In this document: positions 34,771 to 47,039 of the stretch, piece after piece | Layout of the letters: each line of letters starts with the position of its first letter | Numbering within the stretch: position 1 is the stretch's first letter | Source of the DNA: Armillaria gallica | Taxonomy: Eukaryota; Basidiomycota; Agaricomycetes; Agaricales; Physalacriaceae | DNA: 64,000 nucleotides | Assembly: GCA_037576215.1 (NCBI GenBank) | Contig: JBANDB010000019.1 | Location: 503,501 to 567,500 of the forward strand | Direction: 5' to 3' | The notes under the pieces: model-generated | What the model saw: only the letters and a program-made list of their open reading frames with translations | The model's database searches: none | Told to the model about the DNA's origin: nothing | Program-made: the position numbers and the translations under genes

Positions 34771-36134
34771 AAGGCATGGTGGTTGTGAGCAAGGCAGAAC
34801 AAGCAGATATGGAGGGGTGGGACACCATGGGAACAGCAGGTACTTCTGTCATGCGAGACATTCCACGAAATGCAGAGCTTTTCGGTGCCCGATTTTGGCA
34901 CAATGCCTCCCCTGTCACCGGGAACGAATATGCACTTGGTAGGTTGGCCAGACTCAAATGAGTTGAACTTGCATTGGTGCACATGGTGCCCTCTCCTGGC
35001 GCATATAAGGCAAACAGTGGCGTCAGGTGAAGAGGTGCCCACATTGCTCCTCCGAAAGGACAACATGATCTTCCCTGTACCTTGGCAGAAGGATGATGCA
35101 AGTGAATGAGAGCTTGACTGCATGGCGAGTTGGCTGTGAAGGTGCACATATTCCTCCTCCCGTTTATGGTCCCTCTCGTCGCGGAGCCATTCCTTGGTTG
35201 AAGAGAGCTCCGAGGCATAGTACGGCTGCGAGAACTTAAAGCCCTTGTCAGAATTGTGGTAGTCAATCCTGAGCTTGATGTCCATCACCAAGATCACCTC
35301 AAAGACGACTGAGAAGTCAATGAGGTTATGGAAGAAGACAAAGTGGTCATGCCACCATTTAGACCAGGTCAGATCAACCAAGCCCCCAGGGGTTGTTCAC
35401 AGTGAAAGCAAGAAGTCAACATACCGGGGAGATGCATCACACCACTGTAATTCAGTGAGGTTCTTCTCCTTGCTGAATCTGGCATTGGAGACATCTAGGA
35501 TGGTGGATTTCCCTGAGCCATGGTCCTGGATCTTCTTCATGGGAAGTGTGTTGCCTTCCCTCTGGATGATGGTGAGGTTGGCTAGAGTGAAGAGATGGAT
35601 GGGGATGTATTGCTTAGCATTGGCCAGGCAGTAGAGCTCAGTGTGGAAGCCTTTGAAGTGGAAAGAGGATCCTGGTTACCGCTTGACCTCTTCATCACAG
35701 TTGAAGAACTTCTGCTTCTCCAGTACGTCCTTGGGGGAGTTGTCTGCTGCATCGTGTGGTCTCTTCTTCAAGCCTAAGATACCTGAAAAGATGCCCCTTG
35801 ACCTTGGGGTAATCTTAGCGAGAGCCTGTAAAATAGAAGATGGGCTGCCACTCTTGGGAGACCCAGGCAGTGTCCCATGCTCTGAGCCCTCAGTAGTTAC
35901 CAATGAAGCCAGTGAGGAAGCAGGGGAGTGACCCTGCTTGCCGTGTTTGTCTAGCTGCTCCTTGTTAGCAGCAGCCACCAATGTGTTCAGCACCCTCTTG
36001 TGATTGATGTTCCATGATGCCATCCGAGTCCTGGAGGTGGCATCTCTGTGTGTCTTGTCCTTCCGGTGTTTGAGAGGAGGAACTGGGGGAACTGGTGGTC
36101 CAGATGCATTGAATCCAGCAGGAGGAACAGACAT
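34722..36134 (-). pseudogene. Gag-like zinc-knuckle protein of the YR retrotransposon
   Basis: Probable start MSVPPAGFNASG at 36134. Pro-rich, then basic regions, and a stop TAA at 35676-35678 after DEEVKR. The same frame continues cleanly (SSFHFKGFHTELYCLANAKQ, then STILDVSNARFSKEKN) to about 35425, where an intron starting gtatgt is likely. The last exon (35381-34722) has KWWHDHFVFFHNLIDFS and two zinc knuckles, CLICARRGHHVHQC (Cx2Cx4Hx4C) and CLFCLAHNHHAFSWQC. It binds nucleic acid by analogy with retroelement Gag. The RT frame overlaps its 3' end, so either a frameshift signal or decay joins them. Confidence 0.7.
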
Positions 36135-37142
36135 TTGAGCAGATAAGCAAAGATCAAAAGGAGAGTGAGGTGATTGAGAAACGGAGTGACTAGAAGAAAG
36201 TGAAAATGATTGCGGAGAGAAAACCACGAAGCAATCGTGTTGTTTGGCACTACCTGCCAACCAAAACAATGGGGAATGCAATCGAGCATCACTGCTCTTT
36301 GCTTAACTTGGCCAGTCACAAATTTGAGCTGTTCATTCCTCACGTCAAATTTGTGGGGCATAGTTCATTGTATTGCTTGTATATACCTTCTGTGTCACAA
36401 GAACACATGTAGGAGGTGCAATTTTCAGATTTTGGCGAGGAAATTGGACCAAAATTGAGCTGTTTGGTCATCAAGATCCAACAGCTTCACGAAGCCCTGT
36501 TACACGTTACGCATTACCGAGAGCTTCACTTCATTGGTCCCTGTTACGCATTATGTGAATTAATGGTCAAAATCGAACAGTACATAGGTGTACATCTGTG
36601 TAAAGGTGTGTACATGGTAATACACCGTGTTTACGGAATCACCGACATTGGAAACTAAGGGGTCTTGTTCTGGGTGTAGGGTAGAAGTAACAGTAACACA
36701 GTGTTCGAGTGCATGGACTTGGAGTAACTATCAGGGTTCAAGAATCTTTATCTTCCTCGAGATAGGTGCTTGGCTACTCCATGTCATAAGAAGGCGTAAA
36801 CACTCAAAGAGACTTGAAGACAGCATAATACCAATTAATTCTTCATGTGCCTTTGACCCCGCATGAAGGATAAGTCAACTGAAGGCTGATAGATGTCTGG
36901 GCCTGCCTATCCTCCTCCTCCATTCTGCTGTTTGAGACTGCTGCTTTCTGGAACCATATTTTGGATTTGATATATCACCGCTGATCCTGCTGCTGTAACA
37001 TCTTTGGTCCGTTCGTGGTGTGTGGTCCGAGTTATCACTAGTCTGCTTGATTATCATAAAACATATATAAAGGCAGTTGCCAGTGACGGCTGTCTGTGTT
37101 ACTGCTTAACTCATCCTCGCCCTTTATCTAGTTCTTCAACTA

Positions 37143-37385
37143 TTGTTTGACATGGGTTGTATCCTGCAGGTGATCCGTGGTCAATGCACTATAGTATTTG
37201 CTGCATACCCCGACCTGTTTGGCGACCCTTCATGGCAGGAGAACACCCAGTTCTACAGTTTTGACCAAGACAGGGTGTCGCACATTGGTGATGACAAACT
37301 CACTGCTGTCCAGGACTTCCTTATGCACCTGCATAACATTCCTGAGGAGGACGCACTACTAGAAGTCAATGCAACAACAGACTAG
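37143..37385 (+). CDS. Small hypothetical ORF
   Basis: 81 codons from ATG at 37143, downstream of a TATA-like catatataaag at about 37068. Composition is protein-like (VFAAYPDLFGDPSWQENTQF, then LHNIPEEDALLEVNA). No family recognised. It could be an exon of a gene belonging to the transposon block. Confidence 0.35.
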   Translation: MFDMGCILQVIRGQCTIVFAAYPDLFGDPSWQENTQFYSFDQDRVSHIGDDKLTAVQDFLMHLHNIPEEDALLEVNATTD

Positions 37386-38557
37386 TACTCCGCTGATGAG
37401 CCTCCAGGCTCTGTACGCTCAGAATTCATGGATTTAGCCATCCATCACCCAATACCTTCGAAACAATGCCATTATAACCCTCACACACTCCATAACACTG
37501 CCAACTCTTGATAATACCACAGATTTTCGCAGTATAAGCCACAAACATTCAGATCCAGTCCTAAAACCGTGACATCCACTCCTCACGCACTCCATTATCC
37601 TTCCCAGCTCGCCTCGCATCACAATTACCATATCCCATCATGGTAAGGCACCTTTGATCAACAATTATCCTAAAATGGGGTTGCTATATCACTCAGAAGC
37701 ACTAGTTGATGTGCCCATCAATCATTTAATGAAATGATGTGATTGACGCGAGTACCCTCCCAGCTACGATAATTACAGCTACGGCAACTATAGACCGTGT
37801 TTACTAAGGCTGTTACAGTGCCAAGACTTCGAATTATTGTTGCCCCACGCATACACCTCAGCACAGCAACTGCAGCTCAATAATCCGCAGCTACACAGCA
37901 CCTTATGATCCGCTCATTGCTCAATAAAACCACATGGTTTGCATCCATACACGGCAATGTTGAGGACTTGCTGTTACTTTAGAACCACAGATACCATATG
38001 TTTACTATGGCTATTACAAAAGCCAAGGACTTACAGCCTTACTAAGGCTCTGAAGAATATTCTATTTATAAAATCATACTTGTAGTATAAAAACACCGCA
38101 TTTTTAAAGCTAGTTCTTACCCAGTTGACGAGGCTACGGCATTACCAGTCAGCTACAGTTACTCCAAGTTATTCCTCACCGCTTGCTTTACTCTTTAAAT
38201 GTTGTTGGTTGCACCAATACACGAAATCTTGTGTCAATAACTTGCTTTTGTCTTTTAATGCCACAACATCACTTCACTTTCACCACATAGGATTGTTTCA
38301 TTACTTTCACCTTCTACATTGCCATCGTTTTCATCACCCAGTTCAGTATTGCCTCCATGTAGGCCCAGTTCAGCTCCATAGGATCACCCTCGTCTTTATC
38401 ATTGTTTGGAGTTGCTGTGCATTTATTGCCGCAGCACCCCACTCAGCACCTCAGTTGCTATGATTTCTATTGCAGTCTCCATACGTTTATTGCTATTGTT
38501 TCGACTCACAATATTAGGTACACCCCAAGCCACGTTTACTAGGCTATTTCGACATCT

Positions 38558-38845
38558 TCTAGTCCATTGCCACGATTTCTAGAGCATCGCAACGATTTCT
38601 AGCATGTTGCTACGATTTCTAGAGCATTGCTACGATTACTAGTCCTTCCACACGATTACTCGTCCTCGCCCATGATTACTAGAGCATCGCAACGTTTTCT
38701 AGTCCCTCCCCACGTTTTACAGTCCCTCCCCATGTTTTCTCAACCGTTGCTACGATTTCTAGCCCGTTGCTACGATTTCTAGAGCATTGTCACGATTTCT
38801 AGACCCATTTTCGTGGTCTCTAGATCATTTTCGCAGTTTCTATTG
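38558..38845. repeat. Minisatellite with ~20-bp acgatttctag units
   Basis: About 14 degenerate tandem copies of a unit like ttgctacgatttctagagca, with variants acgattactagtcc and acgttttctagtccc. It lies upstream of the SNF2 relic. Several units keep CpG in acg although the neighbouring gene is CpG-poor. Confidence 0.8.
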
Positions 38846-39065
38846 CGGTTTCTTGGTATTCAAGTCATACCAGATTCCGTCCCATCTTGTTTATCGAGAT
38901 CCTTCCCAGCTTACAGCCAACATCTACTAGTACTCCTTGATCAAGAGTACTACTTCGCTGACTGAAAAGTCGCAGTGTATCTTGTGTTATTGAGGAATTG
39001 ACCACACGGAGGTGCACCGAACCACTCACAAACACATTGCCTTGATTGCTGTGTTGCTACGTTAA

Positions 39066-42000
39066 TTGCCTAAGCTCTCCCCGAGTTTTGGGTGTTGCCG
39101 TTGCCATGGAAGTCTAGGCTCATCACCGCTGCTCAGGAAGCTTATCAAACCTGGTGGACGAAGTCAAGAATGGCTATCAAACTTCATATCATGCATGAAA
39201 ATGCCATGTGCCACACAGGTGTCAATATTTGAGCCATGTATAGAATGACAGCAAGGCACAGAGTAACCAATGTGTGATGGTATCACAGTTCTCCCTGAAG
39301 GAAGGGGAGATAGCAGAGTTCATCTTTGGGAAGGCTTTCGAGGACCCTGATTCTGGCTGCTTCTGGCCAGAATTTCAAAACCTGTTGCAGTCCTTAACAG
39401 CACAGTATATCGACCATAACTGGAATCACTTCAAAAACTCTCAGAAGGGCAAGGGCATGGTGAAGTCCAAATTGGATAAGATATGGATAGGTAAGCTCTC
39501 TTTTACTGGTCTATCCTCAGTACTCACTCCCTCTGCAACAGGCATTGGTCAAGACAGTGGCATTTCTGTGAGGCAGGCAAGACGAATCTTGGACTTGCTT
39601 GTTAAGTACGAAAACTACATAGTTTGGGAGGCAACACCCAAAGACATGGCAGAATTGGAGGAGTTTGAGCAAAGGAAGATGGAGTTTGATCAGGCTCTGT
39701 CATGAACTGAGGATAACAAGGAGGAGCTGAAAAGGCAGAAAAGGAGAGTTGCACATACGTAGATATCTTCATCATGTCGGCCTCCTTTTCACATCATACT
39801 TTCATACTCATTTCATCATTTGTAGAAATCCTTGGTCAGTTCTCAGGTAAACAGATGTTCATCAAAGCGACTGCTGAAAAAATAGCTATCCTTGAGGAGG
39901 ATTTTTCTCAACATCTCCAAAAAGTACAAGACACACAGGAATCGGAGGAAAGTCACCAATATGAAGTCAATGTCATGCCAAGTCTTCCTGGTCACCCAGG
40001 AAGCATCGGGTTAAAACAATGGGAGGCTTGTGGTGACATGGGGGTGGAAGCATGGGTGGAGACAACAGACAATGAGTTGAAAAGGGGTCTGCAGTGGAAG
40101 GAAGGTCAACCAGATGAGTTCAACAACTTCCTTAACTCCACATGCATTGATTTCTGGGAGGACCCGGATTATGTGAAGAAGATTCCAGCTGATGGCGACT
40201 AAGACAATGAAAAGTTGGAGCTATTATGGCACCAACTCGGTGGGGTCACTTCAATGATCCAAATGTTCTGGACTGCAACAGTGGATGACAATGGTGTTCT
40301 GGGTGCTCTCCTGGTAGATGAGGTTGGTCTGGGAAAGACCACTCAAATAATGAGTCTGTTAGTGTTCATAATGGCTACTCATTGTGCTCAAAGGAGTGGG
40401 AAAGAAGTCCCCCCTGTACTCAGTGAGTACATTCTACTGATAATAGATCCCCCCATTTCTTGTCCTAGTATATGGCTTGTACTAACGTCAGGGTTTACAG
40501 TGAAACTCCTGTTCTTTTGTGGACAAAAGGATATCCCCAATGCTCCCCATCTTATTGCAGTGCCTACAACACTTGTTGGCCAGATGTTTGCAGACCTGAA
40601 GCATTGGTTCCATCCTCATGTCATCGATATTTTGGTGATGCCATCGATGGAGAAGGCTTGGGGAGAGTTTAATATGCTCATCAATGAATCAAAACAACCA
40701 AAGTCTAGCATCATCATCATTTGCAGCCATGCTGTGAGTAATCTTCAATCTGATACTGAATATTCATTCAACCCAATTTTGTAATCACAGACCATCAGTC
40801 AGCTGGCTTGCCAGAACTTGGTACTGACCAAGGGAAAGGCAGCAATTGTGAGCACTCTGTGAGCTGATAAGCCAAATGACTATGGCTACACTTCAATATG
40901 GGCTTGCAAGTTTGGCTCTGTCATTGTTGATGAGGGTCATAATTTCTGTACAAATAGTTCTGCCTACCATGGCATACATTGAATAATGGCAAACTCATAT
41001 GTTAAAGTCATCACTACAGTGACTCCCATCTATCAATCACTGAGGGTAAGTTATTTTCAGTGTATTTTGATTATCTGATCTCATTGTACACAGGATCCCT
41101 GCAATCTTGCTCATCTGCTGGGGTTGGAGGCATTCATTGGCCAAAAGGCTGAAGACACTGAAATCAGAGTAATGCGTCAGCTGGCAAATCTGCACCACAA
41201 GGCAATGAGGAGAGGTTCTACCAACAAGGATGGGGAAGATCCATTAAGAATCGTATATGATAAGACCAATGATTGGGTGGCCACTATCCAAGCCAGTTAC
41301 AACCACAGGATTATCCGATGCACTGGATGATCTATTCAATATCTTGTTGAACAAACCAATCCACCAGTGATGCTTCTGAATGAACTACCCCCATACCAGA
41401 GGTTTGAAGTCTCTGTCACTTTGACGAATGATGAGAGGGAGGAAATGGACCATGAATCTGTCAGGTGGAGCCGAGAGTGAGTATCGCTGTATAATGTGAC
41501 ACAACCACACAGCTGACAATCTACTTCTAGAGACAACAGCATTGATATCACCAAAGCTGGGGTATGCTCTCTCAGATTTGGGAGTCCAATTTAGTTCACT
41601 TAATGCTTTCTGTTAGGCATTCTTGTTGAATTACCATCTAGCTGTGTCCTATCCACAGTCCCTGTGGGACAAAGTCCCAAACACTCCTTCCAAGACACAG
41701 AAGTTTCCACCCTTTGATACTTTACATGACTGGCAAACGTTCCATGGCTCAAAGCTCCAAATGGCAGTTAATATCTGCCAACATCTTTTGGCTGGAGATG
41801 ATAAGCCATGTCTTGTTACTGATCCAGAGACCAACACACTGGCATACCCAATCCCATACCCACAATTGCCAACAGACCGAAGGACCTACCAGAGCAAAAT
41901 ATTAATCTTTCATGAATTTCCCATAATGGACAATCTCATGGAGTCAGTGCGTAATTTCCATCCTTTGCAGCAATATATTTTGACAACATCCTTACCATAT

Positions 42001-43303
42001 TGCTTTAGGTTTTTAGGTTACATGGAATTCCGTCCTTAGCCCTCAGCAGGTCGATGAAAATTAAACAGCGGCAACAGGTCGTCTATGACTTCATCAATAA
42101 TGACCAATATCGTGTTCTGTTCCTCAGCAAAGTAGGCATGATCAGTCTCAACCTCATGCATGCAAACAGGATCATACTCTACGTGAGTGTTGAAGGTCTG
42201 TCACATACCAAAAATCCACTTGCTAATTCTTTCCTAGGATGTGACATGGTCTGAGGTCAAAGAAAGCCAGATGATTGGATGAGCACACTGGCTTAGTCAA
42301 AGAGATGTCGTCCTTGTATACCAGCTCATTGCCAAAGATACCATAGATGTTCTGATGGCTCAGTGCTCAAGTTCCAAGGTGGAACATCTCGGAAATTTTT
42401 TCGAAAAGCCAAATTTCAATCACAGCTGAAACAGAAGTGAGTTATTCCCTAATAGACATGATTGAATTTTGATCAGTAACAAATGTCACCATAGAGGCAT
42501 TCCGGCTCCTCTTCAACTGCGACATTCCCGCTGATGCTCCCCCTGCTGCAGATGGTGAGAATGATGAGGATGGCGATGAGGACAGTGATGGGGACAGCAC
42601 TGAGAAAGGCAAAGAGAGCAGTGCTGGGCAACCTCCTGCAAAGAAGCAGAGGGGAACAGGCAGAAATACTCAGGAGACAAAGCGTGCCAATGCTTCTAAA
42701 GGATGCAGCCATCCCCGCAAGGGCCTGAAACAGAAGGGGAAACAAGATATTGACTCGGACAAGGCTGAGTTGAAGGACGAAGCTGAGCTCTGCAAGGGAG
42801 GCAGTAGTGGTAAGAGCATAGTCAAAGGCAATGCCAACCAGCCATCTGCCTCCTATGGGAGAAAGGATGATCCCAAAGATGGTGTCCATGCCAAGAAGAG
42901 GTCTTGCGAGGTCCTTATTGACTCTGAGACTGACAAAGACAAAGCTGAGTCATCCAGGGGTGCCGTGGAGAGAGAGAAGAAGCGTCGACAGGGTGCAGAA
43001 GAACAGCCTAATCCAATCGCACAGATACCAAGGCTGGTCACATCAAAATCGTCTTCATCTGGGGACAACACTGATGATGTGGATAGGTGTATCGGAACTA
43101 ACACCACTGAAGCAGACAAGTTGTCTCAGCATGCCCTTGGTGTAGCTCTGGCCCCAAGGCCAACCCTGTCTGCTGTGCCAGCTGACCAATCTGATACCAC
43201 TCTAGCTGACTTGGTGATTCCCATCGGCTCCATATCTGATGATGCCTGGTCATCTTCTGACAACTGCATCCTGCAGGATGAGTTCGAAGGTTTTTTTGAT
43301 TGA
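39066..43303 (+). pseudogene. SNF2-type helicase, degenerate
   Basis: SNF2 ATPases remodel DNA-protein complexes; TE-linked copies are common in Agaricomycetes. Exons in order: an N-terminal unknown region (39130-40200), KLELLWHQLGGVTSMIQMFW, Walker A DEVGLGKTTQ (about 40318-40347), and motif II VDEGH near 40927. Then KVITTVTPIYQSLR (motif III), KILIFHEFPIMDNL (C-terminal lobe, about 41898), and YRVLFLSKVGMISLNLMHAN (motif V-like, near 42100). It ends in an acidic/basic low-complexity tail (42480-43303). Premature stops: TGA at 39703, 40860, 40980 and 41328, and TAA at 40200. Four of five are TGA where Arg (CGA) fits. Introns with GT..AG remain visible. Confidence 0.8.
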
Positions 43304-44639
43304 AGGTAGTCATTGGTGAGTCTGTTCCTAATCTAGTACTGTACTACGTGTATTACGTCTCAGTGAAACTTTCAAGTCCTATTTGGATCTGCCCATTCCC
43401 ACGGATCAATTATGGAAGAGGAGAAGGTGCAGGAGACGGCACAAAATACACGGGAATAATCTCACTTTGACCTTACCAACTGAAGGGGAGGTACTGAAGA
43501 CTAAGACGAAGTCGGATTTAGTCAAAGTAATCACACGCAATAGAATAGTGGTTCCAATTTGAAGATGAGAATTACTGGATGATTCTACCCCCAGTAATCA
43601 GACACATCACGTAGTGGCGGTCACCGATAGCGAACACTGAGCCTGCCGTCTGCAACAAGCATAGGCTGTCTGCCGAGAATCCTCTCGAGGACGCGAGCTA
43701 TTCGGAAACAGTGAGCAAGTCAGGCGACGCAGATGAATCGAGTGTACACACCACGACAACGCGTTCCCGACATCGTAGGCCACAATCGTCGTTATTTTAA
43801 ACGACGAAGTCAAATCCCGCGTTTACCCTCATTCTCCGATAAGCCTTGCCAGTGGAACCCACCATGGCAGGAAGCGATAGTCCACCATGAAGCTGCGTGC
43901 CCGGTACCTGGGTTTCGCTCCCAGGAAAAAGTGAACAAAAGTCCCGGCATCACGCTCAAGACGTAGCACTGAAGACTTGAGGGCAGGCAGAATCGAGGCA
44001 AACAATAGGTTTACTGTTGTCTCCCACGTAAACTGTCGCCAAATTAAACAAAGTGGACCTATCATGAAGTTTGCAAGCTAGGAAGAAATGGTCAACACCA
44101 CGCAAATATATTTGAGCCGACAATCATACCACAGTCAAAGTCGGTGCCACGATCCGAAGGAAATCTGCAAGACGTTGGTACGGACAACGGGAGGACGACC
44201 GAAAATGCGTACCATTCATAGATGCGCAAGGCGAGAAGACGTGTGGATGGACCTTGACAGTGCGGAAATCTGTGGCTGTGAAGGGATGGTTAGTTCGGAG
44301 GAGTGTATCTGAGGACATGGGACTTACCGAGCCCCTCCCTGAGAGTTCCCTCCCTACTATACCTCATCACCCATCCATCCTGTGTCCTCCTTGCTCGCCG
44401 GACTTCTTGGCGATGCATAACACGAATCCAGATTTGGAGTTTGAAATGTAAGCAAACCGACATCGTGCCGGCATCAATGCTGACGTGTCGCGTCAGTGAC
44501 ACAGCAGTGTCCACACAGTGAACGCCGGTTCCAGACATTACGTGCACGGCAGTGGTGATCCGTACTAATAGTACAAACAAGAATGTCAACTGACCCGTTC
44601 CGCATATACGCGATCCGACACAACGTACCAGTCTAATAC
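43304..44639. other. No gene recognised
   Basis: CpG rises abruptly here after the SNF2 relic, marking the edge of the TE block. Only short ORFs on both strands (for example 43829-44065 minus and 44290-44589 minus), without motifs. Confidence 0.45.
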
Positions 44640-46060
44640 CCGTTTTGCTGTATCGTCGTTCGCTCTGAAAATGAGGATCTGATCATACGTCAACGAACAG
44701 GGAGGGAACTGAGATCAATACCTTACCTGGGAAGAGGAACGGCCCTAATAATCGCGTAGTACCAACCAGAGCTAGTGTTCGTCACCTGCGGTCACGTCTC
44801 CGTCGTGCTCAATAGGGCGTATAAAGCAGACGAAGACACCAAAAAGTCGAAATTCGGAAGGATAGAGGTAAACGACGCGTTAGATGATGATGGTCAGGAC
44901 GATGGATGAGGCGTGGGATTTTGACTCCGTTTCAGGTTCCCGCTGTCTGTCCCCTATATCGCCGGTCTTGAATTTGAAGGTGGTCGAGCCTGTCCAGTAA
45001 ACATGGCTAGTGTAACAATTGTACCGGCGAAGGGCCACCATCTGTGGCTCTTGGAAACGAGAAGACTTGGATGGCGACTGGCTGTCGAACCTTTATGCGA
45101 ATCGGATATGATATTCAATCAGAAATGAACATTTTGCTTCTGGTATATGCAGCAGATCTCACAAAGTGAAGGATATGGGGAGCAGAAATACCTCATTGCG
45201 CCGTTCTTAGAGACTGTATTTGCGTCTGGTGCCAAATTGTTATGAGTTTGCACCTGACATCAGTACCAACGCTATTGACGACGCTGGTACACTATTTGAC
45301 GGCGACAGCGTGGCCATTCGGACGCGATAAGCAATGTCTAGGTCGCCGACGGGACACGAAACGACCACAATAAGCGTAGCATAAACAGCAGTAGACAGAG
45401 AATCAGCTTGGATAAGTACTGGGTTTGCGTGATATAAATTGGACCTGCCGTAGTACATAGATGGAGAAATATAACAGCCAAGGGGAAGGAAGAGAAGACA
45501 TGGTTATTACTGGACGCAACAGTGGCTGCGTAGTATCTTAGAGAGTACATCAGAACTGTTAAACGAATTGAGAATTAAATTCCTGGCAACAAATAGGAGG
45601 TACACGTACATGTGGATTATTAGAATCGCTCATGTCGAGCTCTCCGTTGATCTTACCCTGCATTTCTCTCTCCTCCTGGGTCAGCCCATCCGTGAGCATA
45701 GCCTTGTCCTGACGTATTCCTTGACCCTAACGTCTTCGCAGATGCTTGGACCAGAGTCGTCCACCAAGCTATGATAAACCTCGGAGTTAGGATCGGTCTC
45801 TCGCGATAGGGAAGAGTGCACGCACCAGCGATGAAGAGGAACTCCAGCTCGAAGCATGGGCTGCATTCGATGACTGGCGTGTAGGCTGGATAGAACTTTG
45901 GGTTAAGGAAAATGGTCGAGAAAGAGAACAGGTACATATAGCGTCCTTCGTCTTGAATATTTGTCACCCACACATGTTTCCGACACAGAAACTGCAGGGA
46001 AACGCGTTGAACATTGAGCGTAACATTGAAGAAAGCCAAGATTACGCACTCAGTTATAGT
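44640..46060 (-). repeat. Segmental duplication, copy 1
   Basis: Parallels 47040-49390. Anchors: gtgggattttgactccgttt (about 44910) against gtgggattttggctccgttt (47359), ctcacaaagtgaaggatat (45158) against the same string at 47522, and a long similar stretch 45612-46040 against 48970-49380 covering the end of an MFS gene. Copy 2 is longer because of extra sequence, including a solo LTR at 48428-48655. Confidence 0.75.
45575..46060 (-). pseudogene. Dal5-type MFS transporter, C-terminal fragment (copy 1)
   Basis: Minus-strand exons match the end of the transporter relic at 48921-51420: VQRVSLQFLCRKHVWVTNIQ corresponds to VQCVPLQFLCRKYARVADI, and a later stretch corresponds to its C-terminal loop and tail. 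Hydrophobic segment FELEFLFIAGACTLPY corresponds to a late membrane helix. Nothing upstream of this is recognisable as the rest of the transporter, so it is a truncated duplicate. Confidence 0.6.
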
Positions 46061-47039
46061 GGTGGAGAATACTGTAGACTTTCATAACTCGAGCTGTGTT
46101 TTATCTACCTTTCTACCTTTAGATCAATTGTATCTGGAGAAGTCAACAGACTCACCTTGGCAATGGAGATTCAGTAATATGCGCACGGCCAACGCTGTTT
46201 ACACCCGTTCTTTCCCGTCTACAAGATGGCTCGCATGCGGGCCATACCAGCCTCCTTCGACGTATATCGCGAGATGGATTCAAATCTCGAGCCTAGTGGT
46301 GTCGTTTGGCAAGTCGATCTTGAACTGTGGCCGGGTCCTGTCTTGGTCACGAGTCTAGGGCGTGAGAGACGAAGTCAGAAACAGGAGAAGATAAATGACA
46401 ACAACTCACCATGCTCGATTGCGTACAGTGATCCTCGGTGACGAATACGAAATACTGGAGTCCTGGAATACTACCAACGAGTTACTTGGTGAAAACACAG
46501 TGAATATAGGCGACGTGCCTTGGGAAATGAGACCTGGACTGCATGAGGGGGCTGTGACGGTAGCATTGACAATCGCTTGTACCTGCTAAGCGAAAGAATT
46601 TCCTATTCCGGTTTGATTACTCTCTCCACGTAATCACCTCCTCCCGTCCACACATAATGACCCCCACTCAAGATTCCTCAACGCGTGCTGGCCCTTGGCA
46701 GGGGCGGACTTTCGTCTATTTGAATGAGTGGCGGGAAAGGTCACGGAGGTGTACCACATAGGCGAGGCGTTGCGTCAGTGATGGGATGGGCAGTTTCGAA
46801 TGAGCGGGCGGTGGGAACGAAGCCGAATCCTGCGTTATCAGTACTAGTGCCAAGTCTGACCAACGGGGATCAGCAGAGAGAAGATTCGATGAAAGGGAAT
46901 CCTACCTAGGTCGAGCCACATACACCAATTCTGCCCACTAGAAACATCAGGATGTGCCGTCTTGTACGAGGATGCTGATTTTGCATGTAGATGTCGCCTA
47001 ACTACTATCTCGTTGCGCATATACACGGCTTGATGCAAC
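46061..47039. other. No gene recognised
   Basis: Short plus-strand ORFs (46014-46358, 46226-46441) without motifs. It lies between the two segmental-duplication copies. Confidence 0.4.

Larger units (their letters stand above)
29455..36582. mobile_element. Region bounded by MITE-like inverted ends, containing a YR retrotransposon
   Basis: Left end tactgttcaatttcgacc at 29455, and right end the complement of tactgttcgattttgacc ending at 36582. About 23 of 29 positions match and TA lies at each end. Just inside both are cttcac/ttcac and gttacgc(g/a)tta motifs, as in the MITE at 5558-6010. The simplest reading is a MITE of that family split by the retrotransposon at about 30.1-36.3 kb. A larger 7.1-kb transposon cannot be ruled out. 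The outer 0.5 kb at the left (29.58-30.07) is CpG-rich and unexplained. Confidence 0.6.
36583..39065. other. Non-coding or unrecognised stretch between the retrotransposon and the SNF2 relic
   Basis: Contains one plausible short ORF (37143-37385) and a tandem array (38558-38845), listed separately. The rest, including 37.4-38.5 kb, is AT-richer with repeated tacagttac-like and acgg-poor sequence, and no recognisable coding motif. It may be the upstream part of the helicase-bearing element. Confidence 0.4.

Noticed and set aside
42473..42889. 138-codon minus-strand hydrophobic ORF
   Set aside because: Antisense of the acidic/basic tail of the SNF2 relic; hydrophobicity arises from complementing Asp/Glu/Lys codons.
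43340..43360. agtactgtactacg as another TACTGT terminus
   Set aside because: Only the short palindrome gtactgtac matches; the ACC and cttcac features of the family are missing.
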